The translations under genes were made by a program, and so were the position numbers. A model generated the notes under the pieces. That model was not told the origin of the DNA and searched no databases. It saw nothing but the letters and a program-made list of their open reading frames with translations. This document shows, in pieces, positions 1 through 6,738 of a stretch of 11,672 nucleotides of DNA. The stretch spans positions 1 to 11,672 of the forward strand of contig DAOUSH010000002.1 in the NCBI GenBank assembly GCA_030627335.1, written 5' to 3'. The stretch comes from Dehalococcoidia bacterium (lineage in GTDB: Bacteria; Chloroflexota; Dehalococcoidia; Dehalococcoidales; W693). Numbering within the stretch: the first letter of the stretch is position 1; the number at the start of each line of letters is the position of its first letter.

Positions 1-849
1 AATTCCCAGGTCATATTGTTTGGGATTAAAAAACAGGTTGTTCAATAATTTTCTGGCATTTTCGATGTTGGGCGGGTCTCCCGGGCGCAGTTTTCTGTAG
101 ATATCAAGTAGTGCTTCCGTTTCATCTTTGATCAGAGGGTCTCTTTCCAGCGTCGACTGGGTAAAATGACGGTTTGGAGAGGTGTCCTCTTTTGAGAACA
201 GCTCGAGCAGTTGCTCGTCACTGCCGTAACCTATGGCTCGCAAGACCGTGGTAACCGGAATCTTGCGCTTGCCGTCTATCTTGACCGAAATCACATCCCG
301 GCTACTGGTCTCAAATTCAAGCCATGCCCCCCGGCTGGGAACCAGATTAGCCCGACACAGCCTGCGGCCGGTGGCGGCGTCTTCTTCAGCGGTGAAATAG
401 ATACCAGGAGAGCGGAGCAACTGGCTGACCACCACCCGTTCCGTTCCACTGGTAATAAATGTCCCCCTAGCCGTCATCATGGGGATATCGCCAAAGAAAA
501 GGTCGAAGGGCTCTTTTATTTCCCCAGTCCCTTTGACCAGTAGCCTTGCCTTAACATACAGGGGAACAGAATATGTCCGCTCACGTTGAAAGCATTCCTG
601 CTCGGAATAGCGCGGCTTGCGGAACTCGTAGCCTATGAAGCTTAACTCCAGGCGATTGCCGGTGAAATCCTTTATGGGCGATATTTCCTCAAGTAGCTGT
701 TTTACCCCTTCCTCCTGAAACCACTTGTAGGAGGACAGCTGAACTTCAATCAAATTCGGTATATCTAATATCTGCGGTAACCTGGAATAGGATTTTCTTT
801 GAGTAGCAGTCTTCTCCCTGCCTGGGGGGACTGGCGATTCTAATAACAT
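1..849 (-). CDS. rpoB: RNA polymerase beta subunit, N-terminal part (cut by left edge)
   Basis: This encodes the beta subunit of the core RNA polymerase (RNA synthesis, cytoplasm). Reading the minus strand from the ATG at 849-847 gives 283 uninterrupted codons to the window edge, so roughly three quarters of a usual 1,100-1,300 residue subunit lies outside. Recognisable beta signatures, in order, are [15 protein letters not shown] (30-44), [24 protein letters not shown] (129-152), SRGAWLEFE (172-180), [18 protein letters not shown] (192-209) and [20 protein letters not shown] (250-269). These are the N-terminal protrusion and lobe regions; the rifampicin pocket and catalytic parts are not present here. 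The start is well supported by AAGGAG (855-860) five bases upstream. The gene opens its own transcription unit and diverges from ribF, so it is not preceded by rplJ-rplL as in many bacteria. Confidence 0.97.
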   Translation of the reverse strand, partial: MLLESPVPPGREKTATQRKSYSRLPQILDIPNLIEVQLSSYKWFQEEGVKQLLEEISPIKDFTGNRLELSFIGYEFRKPRYSEQECFQRERTYSVPLYVKARLLVKGTGEIKEPFDLFFGDIPMMTARGTFITSGTERVVVSQLLRSPGIYFTAEEDAATGRRLCRANLVPSRGAWLEFETSSRDVISVKIDGKRKIPVTTVLRAIGYGSDEQLLELFSKEDTSPNRHFTQSTLERDPLIKDETEALLDIYRKLRPGDPPNIENARKLLNNLFFNPKQYDLGI

Positions 850-854
850 CCTGT

Positions 855-860
855 CTCCTT
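855..860 (-). promoter_or_regulatory. Ribosome binding site of rpoB
   Basis: AAGGAG on the minus strand, five bases before the ATG at 849-847. It fixes the rpoB start, and no competing in-frame start lies close by. Confidence 0.85.
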
Positions 861-977
861 AAAGTAATGAGGGATTAAAAATTAAATAATAGATTAAGCA
901 CTAACACAAATAATAATGCGTGACCTTCAAAGGGGCACAATAAGATGAATTAAAAAGAGGCATAATCGCAAGGAGTC

Positions 978-1006
978 ATGCTACCATAAATATTATTTAT
1001 TGTCAA
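978..1006 (-). promoter_or_regulatory. Predicted sigma-70-type promoter of rpoB
   Basis: On the minus strand a perfect -35 TTGACA (plus positions 1001-1006) is followed after 17 bp by TAGCAT (978-983). A TGG triplet directly precedes that hexamer, giving an extended -10 of the TGn type. The predicted start is near 971, which leaves a leader of about 120 nt. The -10 itself matches only 4 of 6 consensus bases; the TGn and the ideal -35 compensate. This is a prediction from sequence only. Confidence 0.6.
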
Positions 1007-1053
1007 ATGTCTTCAGCTACTATTTTACAGAAATACTTAGTTATTAGCAAAAC

Positions 1054-1082
1054 TTTACACGGCAGACCGATACCATTATAAT
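1054..1082 (+). promoter_or_regulatory. Predicted sigma-70-type promoter of the ribF operon
   Basis: TTTACA (1054-1059), a 17-bp spacer and a perfect TATAAT (1077-1082) form a near-consensus promoter pointing at ribF. The transcription start would be near 1089, giving a leader of about 100 nt. No better candidate exists closer to the ribF start; TATAAC at 1161-1166 has no usable -35. It probably drives ribF through pdxT. Confidence 0.65.
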
Positions 1083-1112
1083 TTAATGCAACCATTCAAC
1101 AGGGCGTTTTTG

Positions 1113-1153
1113 GCGGTTTCAGGCGTCTAATAGCTCACCAGGTCTGCAACCGC
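1113..1153 (+). promoter_or_regulatory. Possible stem in the ribF 5' leader
   Basis: GCGGTT (1113-1118) can pair perfectly with AACCGC (1148-1153) across a loop of 29 nt, inside the predicted leader. No poly-U follows, so it is not an intrinsic terminator. The conserved sequence blocks of an FMN riboswitch are not visible. It may be chance. Confidence 0.2.
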
Positions 1154-1189
1154 ATTACTTTATAACTAATGTAAAATTGGGTTCTTGTT

Positions 1190-2122
1190 ATGTCAGCAGA
1201 GGAAGAGTTAGCCTGTTTATCACCAACGAAAGGTATGCTGCTGACCGTCGGCGTCTTTGATGGAGTTCACCTCGGTCATAAACACCTGCTGGCTGAGCTT
1301 ATTGGTAAAGCTAGGCTTGAGAACTTGACTAGTTGTGTGGTCACCTTCCGTCAGCACCCCCAGAGCCTGTTTGAATCCCGTCCTAATCTGCAAATCCTGA
1401 CCAGCCTCCCCCAGAAAATCAAACTACTAAAGGACGAGGGGATAGATTTTATAATTACCCTGAACTTCACGCTGGAACTGGCACAGATCGGTATCCAGCA
1501 ATTCATCGGACTTCTAAAGAAGTATCTCAAAATGCGCGGGCTTGTGGTTGGACCCGACTTTGCGATGGGGCGTAACCGGGAAGGTGACATAGATACCCTT
1601 CGCACTCTGGAGAAGAGTATGGACTTTAGCCTGACAGTAATACCCCCGATTACAAAAAACAGCGAACTGATAAGCAGTACCTCTATCAGAAATGCTCTAG
1701 CCCAAGGTGATATGAAAAGGGTTCATGATATGCTGGGCCGCTACTTCAGCCTTGAAGGTCGCGTAATCGCTGGCATTGGGCGGGGTAAAGATTTTGGTTT
1801 CCCAACCGCCAATATTTACATCGACCCGGTGCAGGCACTACCGGCAGATGGTGTTTACGCCACGCTGGCTTACATTAACGACCAGCCCCACCAGTCAATA
1901 GCCAATATTGGCAATCGTCCTACCTTTGGCGAGACGGAACGTGCGGTAGAGGTATACATATTTAATTATAATGGCGAACTATATCGCCGTAACCTGAAAA
2001 TTGATATAATAGAGAGGCTTCGCGGCGAGCAGAGGTTCGCTACCACCGACGAACTGGTAAAACAGATAACAGAGGATATAATGGGGGCAAGGGCTGCATT
2101 AAGCCGCCTTGATAGTGATTGA
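1190..2122 (+). CDS. ribF: Bifunctional riboflavin kinase / FAD synthetase
   Basis: This enzyme converts riboflavin to FMN (kinase) and FMN to FAD (adenylyltransferase) in the cytoplasm. The 310-residue length is typical. The N-terminal nucleotidyltransferase domain (about 15-185) shows FDGVHLGH (23-30), the GPDFAMGRNREGD loop (121-133) and STSIR (163-167). The C-terminal kinase domain (about 186-305) shows GKDFGFPTANI (199-209), GNRPTFG (241-247) and VEVYIF with a likely catalytic Glu at 254. In the loop, Met replaces the more usual aromatic residue of DFxFG, a mild variation. The ATG at 1190 is the first in frame after a stop at 1172 and gives a normal N-terminus, but no Shine-Dalgarno precedes it. 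It is the first gene of the plus-strand operon and overlaps tyrS by 4 nt. Confidence 0.95.
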   Translation: MSAEEELACLSPTKGMLLTVGVFDGVHLGHKHLLAELIGKARLENLTSCVVTFRQHPQSLFESRPNLQILTSLPQKIKLLKDEGIDFIITLNFTLELAQIGIQQFIGLLKKYLKMRGLVVGPDFAMGRNREGDIDTLRTLEKSMDFSLTVIPPITKNSELISSTSIRNALAQGDMKRVHDMLGRYFSLEGRVIAGIGRGKDFGFPTANIYIDPVQALPADGVYATLAYINDQPHQSIANIGNRPTFGETERAVEVYIFNYNGELYRRNLKIDIIERLRGEQRFATTDELVKQITEDIMGARAALSRLDSD

Positions 2123-3369
2123 ATATGGGTGCCAACAAATCGTCTGACCGGGATATAGAACGACTACTGCGGCGGAGTGTAGCCGAGGTTATCGTCGAAG
2201 ATGAGCTGGCGGGACTGCTACGCTCGGGTAAAAGACTGCGGCTCAAGGAAGGCTTCGACCCCAGTTTCCCCGATATCCACCTCGGGCATATGGTCGCCCT
2301 TAAAAAGCTGCGTCAGTTCCAGGAGATGGGTCACCAGGTTGTTCTTATCGTCGGTGATTGGACTGCACGGATAGGAGACCCCAGCGGCGCCTCCGTTACC
2401 CGGCCGATGCTCACGGCAGAGCAGGTAAAGGCTAACGCCAAGACATATATGGAACAGTTCTTTAAGATTGTCGACAAGGACAAGACTGAGGTTCGCTGGC
2501 AGAGCGAGTGGTTCGGCAAGTTCGACCTCAGTGACGTTTTTCAGCTCACCAGTAAGTTTACTATAGCTCAACTTCTGGCACGGGACGACTTCAACAAAAG
2601 GTACAGTTCCGGATGCCCCATCACCATGACCGAGTTCCTGTATCCCCTGCTCCAGGCTTACGATTCGGTAGCTATAGAGTCCGATGTCGAGTTTGGCGGC
2701 ACCGACCAGAAGTTTAACCTGCTGGTCGGCCGTGAGCTACAGTCAACGGTCGGGCAGCGCCCCCAGCAGATACTGATGGTACCCATCCTTATCGGCACCG
2801 ACGGCAGCCACAAGATGAGCAAGAGCCTGGGCAACTATATCGGTGTCGCCGAACCGCCGGAGCAGATATACGGCAAGCTGATGTCCATCCCCGATAACCT
2901 CATTATAAACTACTTTGAACTAGTGACCGATGTTCCCGACCGGGAGCTGGAGCAGTTCAGGCAAGACCTGGAACACGAAACGGTTAACCCGATGGAGTTG
3001 AAGAAACGGCTGGCAAGAGAAGTTATCAGCCAGTTATACAGCGAAGAGGCGGCAATCTCAGCCGGCGGGCACTTTGCCAGTGTCGTTCAGAACAAAGAGA
3101 TACCCGAAGATATAAAAGAGTATCATATTAGCCTCAGTGAAAGCATAGATATTAAGGGGCTTCTTACGGTCACACACCTGGCTAAAAGCCGCAGCGAAGC
3201 CAGTCGATTAATAGACCAGGGGGCGGTCACCATCGATGGCAGAAAAGTAACCAGTAGCTCTGTAGAATTAAAAAGCGGCAGTATAATCAGAGCCGGTAAG
3301 CGCCGTTTTGCCAAAATCGTTAATTCGGATATAATTAAACAATCACCTAAAGGAGTTGATAGAGAATGA
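2119..3369 (+). CDS. tyrS: Tyrosyl-tRNA synthetase (KMSKS-type)
   Basis: This class I aminoacyl-tRNA synthetase charges tRNA-Tyr with tyrosine. The HIGH-like motif is HLGH (54-57) within a Rossmann domain. GGTDQKFN follows in the tyrosine-binding region, and the second signature is KMSKS (232-236). A C-terminal S4 RNA-binding domain (about 345-400) contains LLTVTHLAKSRSEASRLIDQG. KMSKS, rather than KFGKS/KFGKT, places it in the TyrZ-like bacterial group. The start is ambiguous: TTG at 2119 overlaps the ribF stop as TTGA, and ATG at 2125 would shorten the protein by two residues. Neither has a Shine-Dalgarno, so initiation is probably coupled to termination of ribF. The stop overlaps the next ATG as ATGA. 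Confidence 0.95.
   Translation: MNMGANKSSDRDIERLLRRSVAEVIVEDELAGLLRSGKRLRLKEGFDPSFPDIHLGHMVALKKLRQFQEMGHQVVLIVGDWTARIGDPSGASVTRPMLTAEQVKANAKTYMEQFFKIVDKDKTEVRWQSEWFGKFDLSDVFQLTSKFTIAQLLARDDFNKRYSSGCPITMTEFLYPLLQAYDSVAIESDVEFGGTDQKFNLLVGRELQSTVGQRPQQILMVPILIGTDGSHKMSKSLGNYIGVAEPPEQIYGKLMSIPDNLIINYFELVTDVPDRELEQFRQDLEHETVNPMELKKRLAREVISQLYSEEAAISAGGHFASVVQNKEIPEDIKEYHISLSESIDIKGLLTVTHLAKSRSEASRLIDQGAVTIDGRKVTSSSVELKSGSIIRAGKRRFAKIVNSDIIKQSPKGVDRE
3349..3355 (+). promoter_or_regulatory. Ribosome binding site of the class V aminotransferase
   Basis: AAAGGAG lies ten bases before the ATG at 3366, inside the last codons of tyrS. It shows that the aminotransferase can initiate independently as well as through the ATGA overlap. 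Confidence 0.8.
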
Positions 3370-4460
3370 CCAATCTACGCATCCCCGGACCGACGCCCTG
3401 CCCCGATGAAGTCCTCAAGGAGATGAGCCGGCAGATGATAAACCACCGTGGTCCCGAGTTTGCCCGGATACTGAATGATGCCACCGATAAATTGAAACAG
3501 CTATTTATGACAAAGAACGATGTTTTTTTACTTACCGGTTCGGGGACGGGTGGATTGGAAGCGGCAGTGGTTAATACCCTGTCTCCCGGTGATAAGGTAT
3601 TATCGGTCTCCATAGGCGTTTTCGGGGACAGGTTTGCCGCCATCGCCAGGCAATTCGGCGCCGAGGTAATCCCACTCTGTTTTGAATGGGGCAAATCGGC
3701 CAATATAGACGAAATCCGCCAAGCGCTCAAGAAAGAGTCGTCAATAAAGGCGGTTATGGTCACCCACAACGAGACCTCCACCGGTGTTACCAACGACTTG
3801 GCTAAAATCAGCTCGGCAGTAAAAGAATACGACAAACTTTTTCTCGTCGATGCCATCAGCAGTCTGGGCTCAATTGAGCTACCGGTTGACGAATGGCACT
3901 GCGATATTACCATCACCGGCTCCCAGAAAGGGTGGATGGTGCCGCCTGGGCTGGTTATGGTCGCCGTAAGCGAGGCAGCCTGGAAGGCTAATGCCGAAGC
4001 TAAAATGCCCCGTTTTTACTGGGACTTTGCCAAAGCTAAGAGCTACCTTGAGAAGGGACAGACGCCGTGGACACCGGCTGTCTCCATAGTCTTCGCCCTT
4101 TCGGTAGCCCTGGATATGATGCTCAAGGAAGAACTCCCCAATATTATAGCTCGGCACGTCCGCATGGCTGAAAAGACCCGCAACGGGGTGAAGGCTCTCG
4201 GTTTAGGCCTATTTGCCGAAGAAGGCTACGCTTCAAACACGGTAACATCTATAGCCGCCTCGGATGGGCTTGATATCAAAGAGTTGCTCCGCATCCTTAG
4301 GGAGGAACACCAGACCATTCTCGGCGGCGGCCAACAGCACTTAGCGGGTAAAATCTTCCGCATCGGTCATCTGGGCTGGGTAACCGAAGAGGATATCGAT
4401 AATGTCCTCAAGGCACTCAAGGTAGCCCTGCCACAGGCGGGATTCAGGAGTAAGAAGTAG
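3366..4460 (+). CDS. Class V PLP aminotransferase, probable phosphoserine / alanine-glyoxylate type
   Basis: A 364-residue fold-type I, class V aminotransferase of the alanine-glyoxylate / serine-pyruvate family. Visible features are the N-terminal IPGPTPCP (6-13), the phosphate-binding GSGTGGLEA (58-66), THNETSTG (133-140), the PLP-ring Asp in VDAISSLGS (D162) and the Schiff-base lysine in GSQKGW (K188). The C-terminus carries RIGHLGWV. Family annotation alone would say serine-pyruvate or alanine-glyoxylate transaminase. The gene sits directly before serA, one base apart, and related class V enzymes are known to make phosphoserine in some archaea. I therefore infer that it transaminates 3-phosphohydroxypyruvate and replaces SerC. 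The substrate is not readable from sequence. It starts at ATG 3366 with a good ribosome binding site. Confidence 0.9.
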   Translation: MTNLRIPGPTPCPDEVLKEMSRQMINHRGPEFARILNDATDKLKQLFMTKNDVFLLTGSGTGGLEAAVVNTLSPGDKVLSVSIGVFGDRFAAIARQFGAEVIPLCFEWGKSANIDEIRQALKKESSIKAVMVTHNETSTGVTNDLAKISSAVKEYDKLFLVDAISSLGSIELPVDEWHCDITITGSQKGWMVPPGLVMVAVSEAAWKANAEAKMPRFYWDFAKAKSYLEKGQTPWTPAVSIVFALSVALDMMLKEELPNIIARHVRMAEKTRNGVKALGLGLFAEEGYASNTVTSIAASDGLDIKELLRILREEHQTILGGGQQHLAGKIFRIGHLGWVTEEDIDNVLKALKVALPQAGFRSKK

Positions 4461-4461
4461 C

Positions 4462-6036
4462 ATGAAGGTCTTGGTTGCTGACCCCATCGCCCATGAGGGC
4501 ATAGATATCCTTAGTGAATGCGCCCAGGTTGATGTGAAAACAAATCTGAAGCCGGAGGAAATAGTAGCCATAGCCGGCGACTACGAAGCCATTATCGTAC
4601 GCAGTCAAACCCGCATCACCGCCGAAATAATCAAGGCGGGCAAGAAACTCCAGGTAATCGGCAGGGTTGGCGTCGGGGTGGACAATATAGATATAGACGA
4701 AGCCACCAAGCACGGCATTGTGGTGGTCAATGCCCCTACCGGCAATACCATATCAGCCGCCGAGCACAGCATCGCTCTGATGCTGGCTCTGGCGCGGCAT
4801 ATTCCTGCAGCCAACGCTACTCTCAAGTCCGGTGTCTGGCGCCGGGCTGACTTTATGGGCACCGAGGTAAAGGGTAAAACACTGGGTATAGTCGGCTTGG
4901 GCAATGTCGGCTCCGATGTCGCCAGGCGTGCTCAAGGGCTGGAAATGAAACTTATCGCCTATGACCCCTTTATATCCGCCGACCGCGCCCTGAACCTGCA
5001 GGTAGAGCTTGTTCCCTTGGAACAGCTATTAAAAGAGTCTGACTTTATCAGCCTGCATATTCCCCTTACCGATTTAACCAAGGGTTTAATCGGCACCAAG
5101 GCGCTGGCTATGGTCAAGCCTATGGTTCGTATAATAAACACCGCCCGCGGTGGGCTCATTGACGAAGAAGCCCTGGTGAAAGCTATAAATGAGGGCAGAG
5201 TTGCCGGTGCCGCCATTGATGTCTTCGCCAAAGAGCCGTGTACCGAGAGCATCCTTTTCGAAAATGACAGGATAATAGTCACCCCCCACCTCGGCGCTTC
5301 CACCACCGAAGCCCAGGCTTTAGCCGCTACCGAGGTAGCCAGGCAGTTCGTCGATGTCTTTAAGGGACAGCCAGCAAGGTACGCCGTTAATGCACCGTTC
5401 ATCTCGGTGGAGGCACTGCCGGTATTGGCGCCGTTCCTGAAGGTGGCAGCTACCCTCGGCAGTCTGGTCAGCCAGCTTGCCGAGGGGCAGATGAAGAATA
5501 TCCATATAAAATACAACGGTGAGATTGCCAACTATAATACCAATACTCTCAAGGCGGTTATCCTGGGAGGATTGCTCAAGGAAATAAGCGAGGAAAGGGT
5601 CAACCTGGTCAACGCCAACCTGGTTGCCGCCCATCGTGGCCTTAAAGTGGTGGAGCAGAAAGAGGCTACCTGCGAGAACTACGCCAACCTAATTACCGTT
5701 GAGGTCGTTACCAGCGACAGTGCTACTACCGTTTCCGGCACAGTTCTGCGCGGGGAGTCGCATATCATCCAGGTCGATAACTACTGGATTGACATCGTGC
5801 CTACCGGCGGCTATTTTCTCTTCAGCGACCACTGTGACCGCCCCGGTCTTATCGGAGCTGTCGGCAAAATAACCGGCGATGCCGATATAAACATAAGCTA
5901 TATGAACCTGAGCCGGCTTAAACCCAGGGGTCAGGCACTTATGATACTAGCTCTCGATGAAGCCCTGCCAGAGGAACACCGTCAACAGATATTAGCCCTA
6001 CCCGATATCCACACCGCCAAACTGGTCAGAATATAA
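4462..6036 (+). CDS. serA: D-3-phosphoglycerate dehydrogenase
   Basis: This enzyme oxidises 3-phosphoglycerate to 3-phosphohydroxypyruvate with NAD+, the committed step of serine synthesis. At 524 residues it is the long form: a substrate/NAD core, an allosteric substrate-binding (ASB) domain (about 320-440) and a C-terminal ACT domain (about 450-524). The dinucleotide motif is GLGNVG (145-150), with Asp168 as the likely NAD-ribose binder. Catalytic residues are visible as Arg229 (NTARGG), Glu258 (AKEP) and His276 (PHLGAS). The ACT domain (YFLFSDHCDRPGLIGAVGK and onward) is where serine feedback usually acts in this family. AGGAG (4446-4450) lies 11 bases before the ATG, and the gene begins one base after the aminotransferase stop, so the two are surely co-transcribed. 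Confidence 0.97.
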   Translation: MKVLVADPIAHEGIDILSECAQVDVKTNLKPEEIVAIAGDYEAIIVRSQTRITAEIIKAGKKLQVIGRVGVGVDNIDIDEATKHGIVVVNAPTGNTISAAEHSIALMLALARHIPAANATLKSGVWRRADFMGTEVKGKTLGIVGLGNVGSDVARRAQGLEMKLIAYDPFISADRALNLQVELVPLEQLLKESDFISLHIPLTDLTKGLIGTKALAMVKPMVRIINTARGGLIDEEALVKAINEGRVAGAAIDVFAKEPCTESILFENDRIIVTPHLGASTTEAQALAATEVARQFVDVFKGQPARYAVNAPFISVEALPVLAPFLKVAATLGSLVSQLAEGQMKNIHIKYNGEIANYNTNTLKAVILGGLLKEISEERVNLVNANLVAAHRGLKVVEQKEATCENYANLITVEVVTSDSATTVSGTVLRGESHIIQVDNYWIDIVPTGGYFLFSDHCDRPGLIGAVGKITGDADINISYMNLSRLKPRGQALMILALDEALPEEHRQQILALPDIHTAKLVRI

Positions 6037-6114
6037 GGCAAAGGTTACAGCTATCACTGCTGAAACGACACCAAACCAACCAGCGAAATATAACATCTGG
6101 AGTAGTAAACATCT

Positions 6115-6738
6115 ATGAGAATCGGAGTCCTGGCTCTACAGGGTAGTTTTATAGAGCATATCAATATGCTGGAGGAGTTGGGGGTAACGGCAACACCGGT
6201 CTACAAGCCCGATGAGCTTGAAGGAATTGACGGGTTTATTATACCCGGCGGTGAGAGCACCACCATGCTAAACCTGATGCACGAATTTGGCATATTTGAG
6301 CCGCTTAAGGAGAAGGCTCGAGCTGAGCTACCGGTTATGGGAACCTGTGCCGGTATGTTGTTGCTGGCAAAAGAGGTCTCCAATCCCGGAATGGAAACTC
6401 TAACCCTCATAGATATATCTGTAAAACGCAACGCCTTCGGCAGACAGATTGACAGCTTTGAGGCTAGCGTCGATATTCCTTTGCTTGGTAAAGAACCTTT
6501 CCTGGCAATCTTCATTCGCGCCCCACTGATTGAGCGCACCAGCCCTGATGTAGAGATACTGGGCAGGCTGAACGACGGAACTGCTGTAGCCGTCCGGCAG
6601 GAACGGATGCTGGCTGTATCCTTCCACCCCGAGCTTACCCAAGATACGAGGCTGCACCGCTACTTTTTGGAGATAGTTGCCGACTGCCTGGAGGAAGAGG
6701 TTAAAAGCGTTCGTGAAGCAGCTATACCAGCCGATTGA
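6115..6738 (+). CDS. pdxT: Glutaminase subunit of pyridoxal 5'-phosphate synthase
   Basis: PdxT hydrolyses glutamine and passes ammonia to PdxS, which builds PLP from ribose 5-phosphate and glyceraldehyde 3-phosphate. The 207 residues are a class I glutamine amidotransferase. They show the N-terminal IGVLALQGSF (3-12), PGGEST (44-49), nucleophile Cys78 in GTCAGM, and His171/Glu173 in SFHPEL, so the triad is complete. Its usual partner pdxS is not adjacent. A 78-nt gap separates it from serA; TGGAG (6098-6102) precedes the ATG by 12 bases, and I see no convincing promoter in the gap. It is therefore probably the last gene of the ribF operon. The 3' end overlaps the convergent DUF1015 gene by 17 bp. 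Confidence 0.95.
   Translation: MRIGVLALQGSFIEHINMLEELGVTATPVYKPDELEGIDGFIIPGGESTTMLNLMHEFGIFEPLKEKARAELPVMGTCAGMLLLAKEVSNPGMETLTLIDISVKRNAFGRQIDSFEASVDIPLLGKEPFLAIFIRAPLIERTSPDVEILGRLNDGTAVAVRQERMLAVSFHPELTQDTRLHRYFLEIVADCLEEEVKSVREAAIPAD

Larger units (their letters stand above)
850..1189. other. Divergent intergenic control region rpoB / ribF
   Basis: This 340-bp, AT-rich stretch separates the rpoB and ribF starts. It holds a promoter for each direction (listed separately), placed about 50 bp apart and pointing away from each other. Both leaders are long: roughly 120 nt before rpoB and 100 nt before ribF. I see no tRNA, no recognisable FMN riboswitch core and no credible protein-coding ORF. 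The longest item is a 14-codon ATG ORF at 1086-1130 with no ribosome binding site. Confidence 0.7.

Noticed and set aside
211-543. 110-codon open frame on the plus strand
   Set aside because: It lies wholly antisense to rpoB, whose minus-strand frame reads as a clear beta subunit; its translation has no recognisable domain and no ribosome binding site.
1086-1130. 14-codon ORF in the ribF leader, a possible leader peptide
   Set aside because: It starts at or before the predicted transcription start, has no Shine-Dalgarno and shows no codon run that would suggest attenuation.
1083-1189. tRNA or FMN riboswitch in the ribF leader
   Set aside because: No cloverleaf, TTCGA-type loop or conserved RFN sequence blocks can be drawn.
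4959-5531. 190-codon minus-strand open frame inside serA, and similar long antisense frames in the aminotransferase and pdxT
   Set aside because: They are shadows of well-supported genes, low in complexity and without family signatures or initiation signals.
6037-6114. Possible promoter for pdxT (TATAAC at 6089-6094) and a CAGC/GCTG hairpin in the serA-pdxT gap
   Set aside because: No -35 lies at a suitable distance, the stem is only 4 bp and no U-tract follows; the gap looks like plain spacer.
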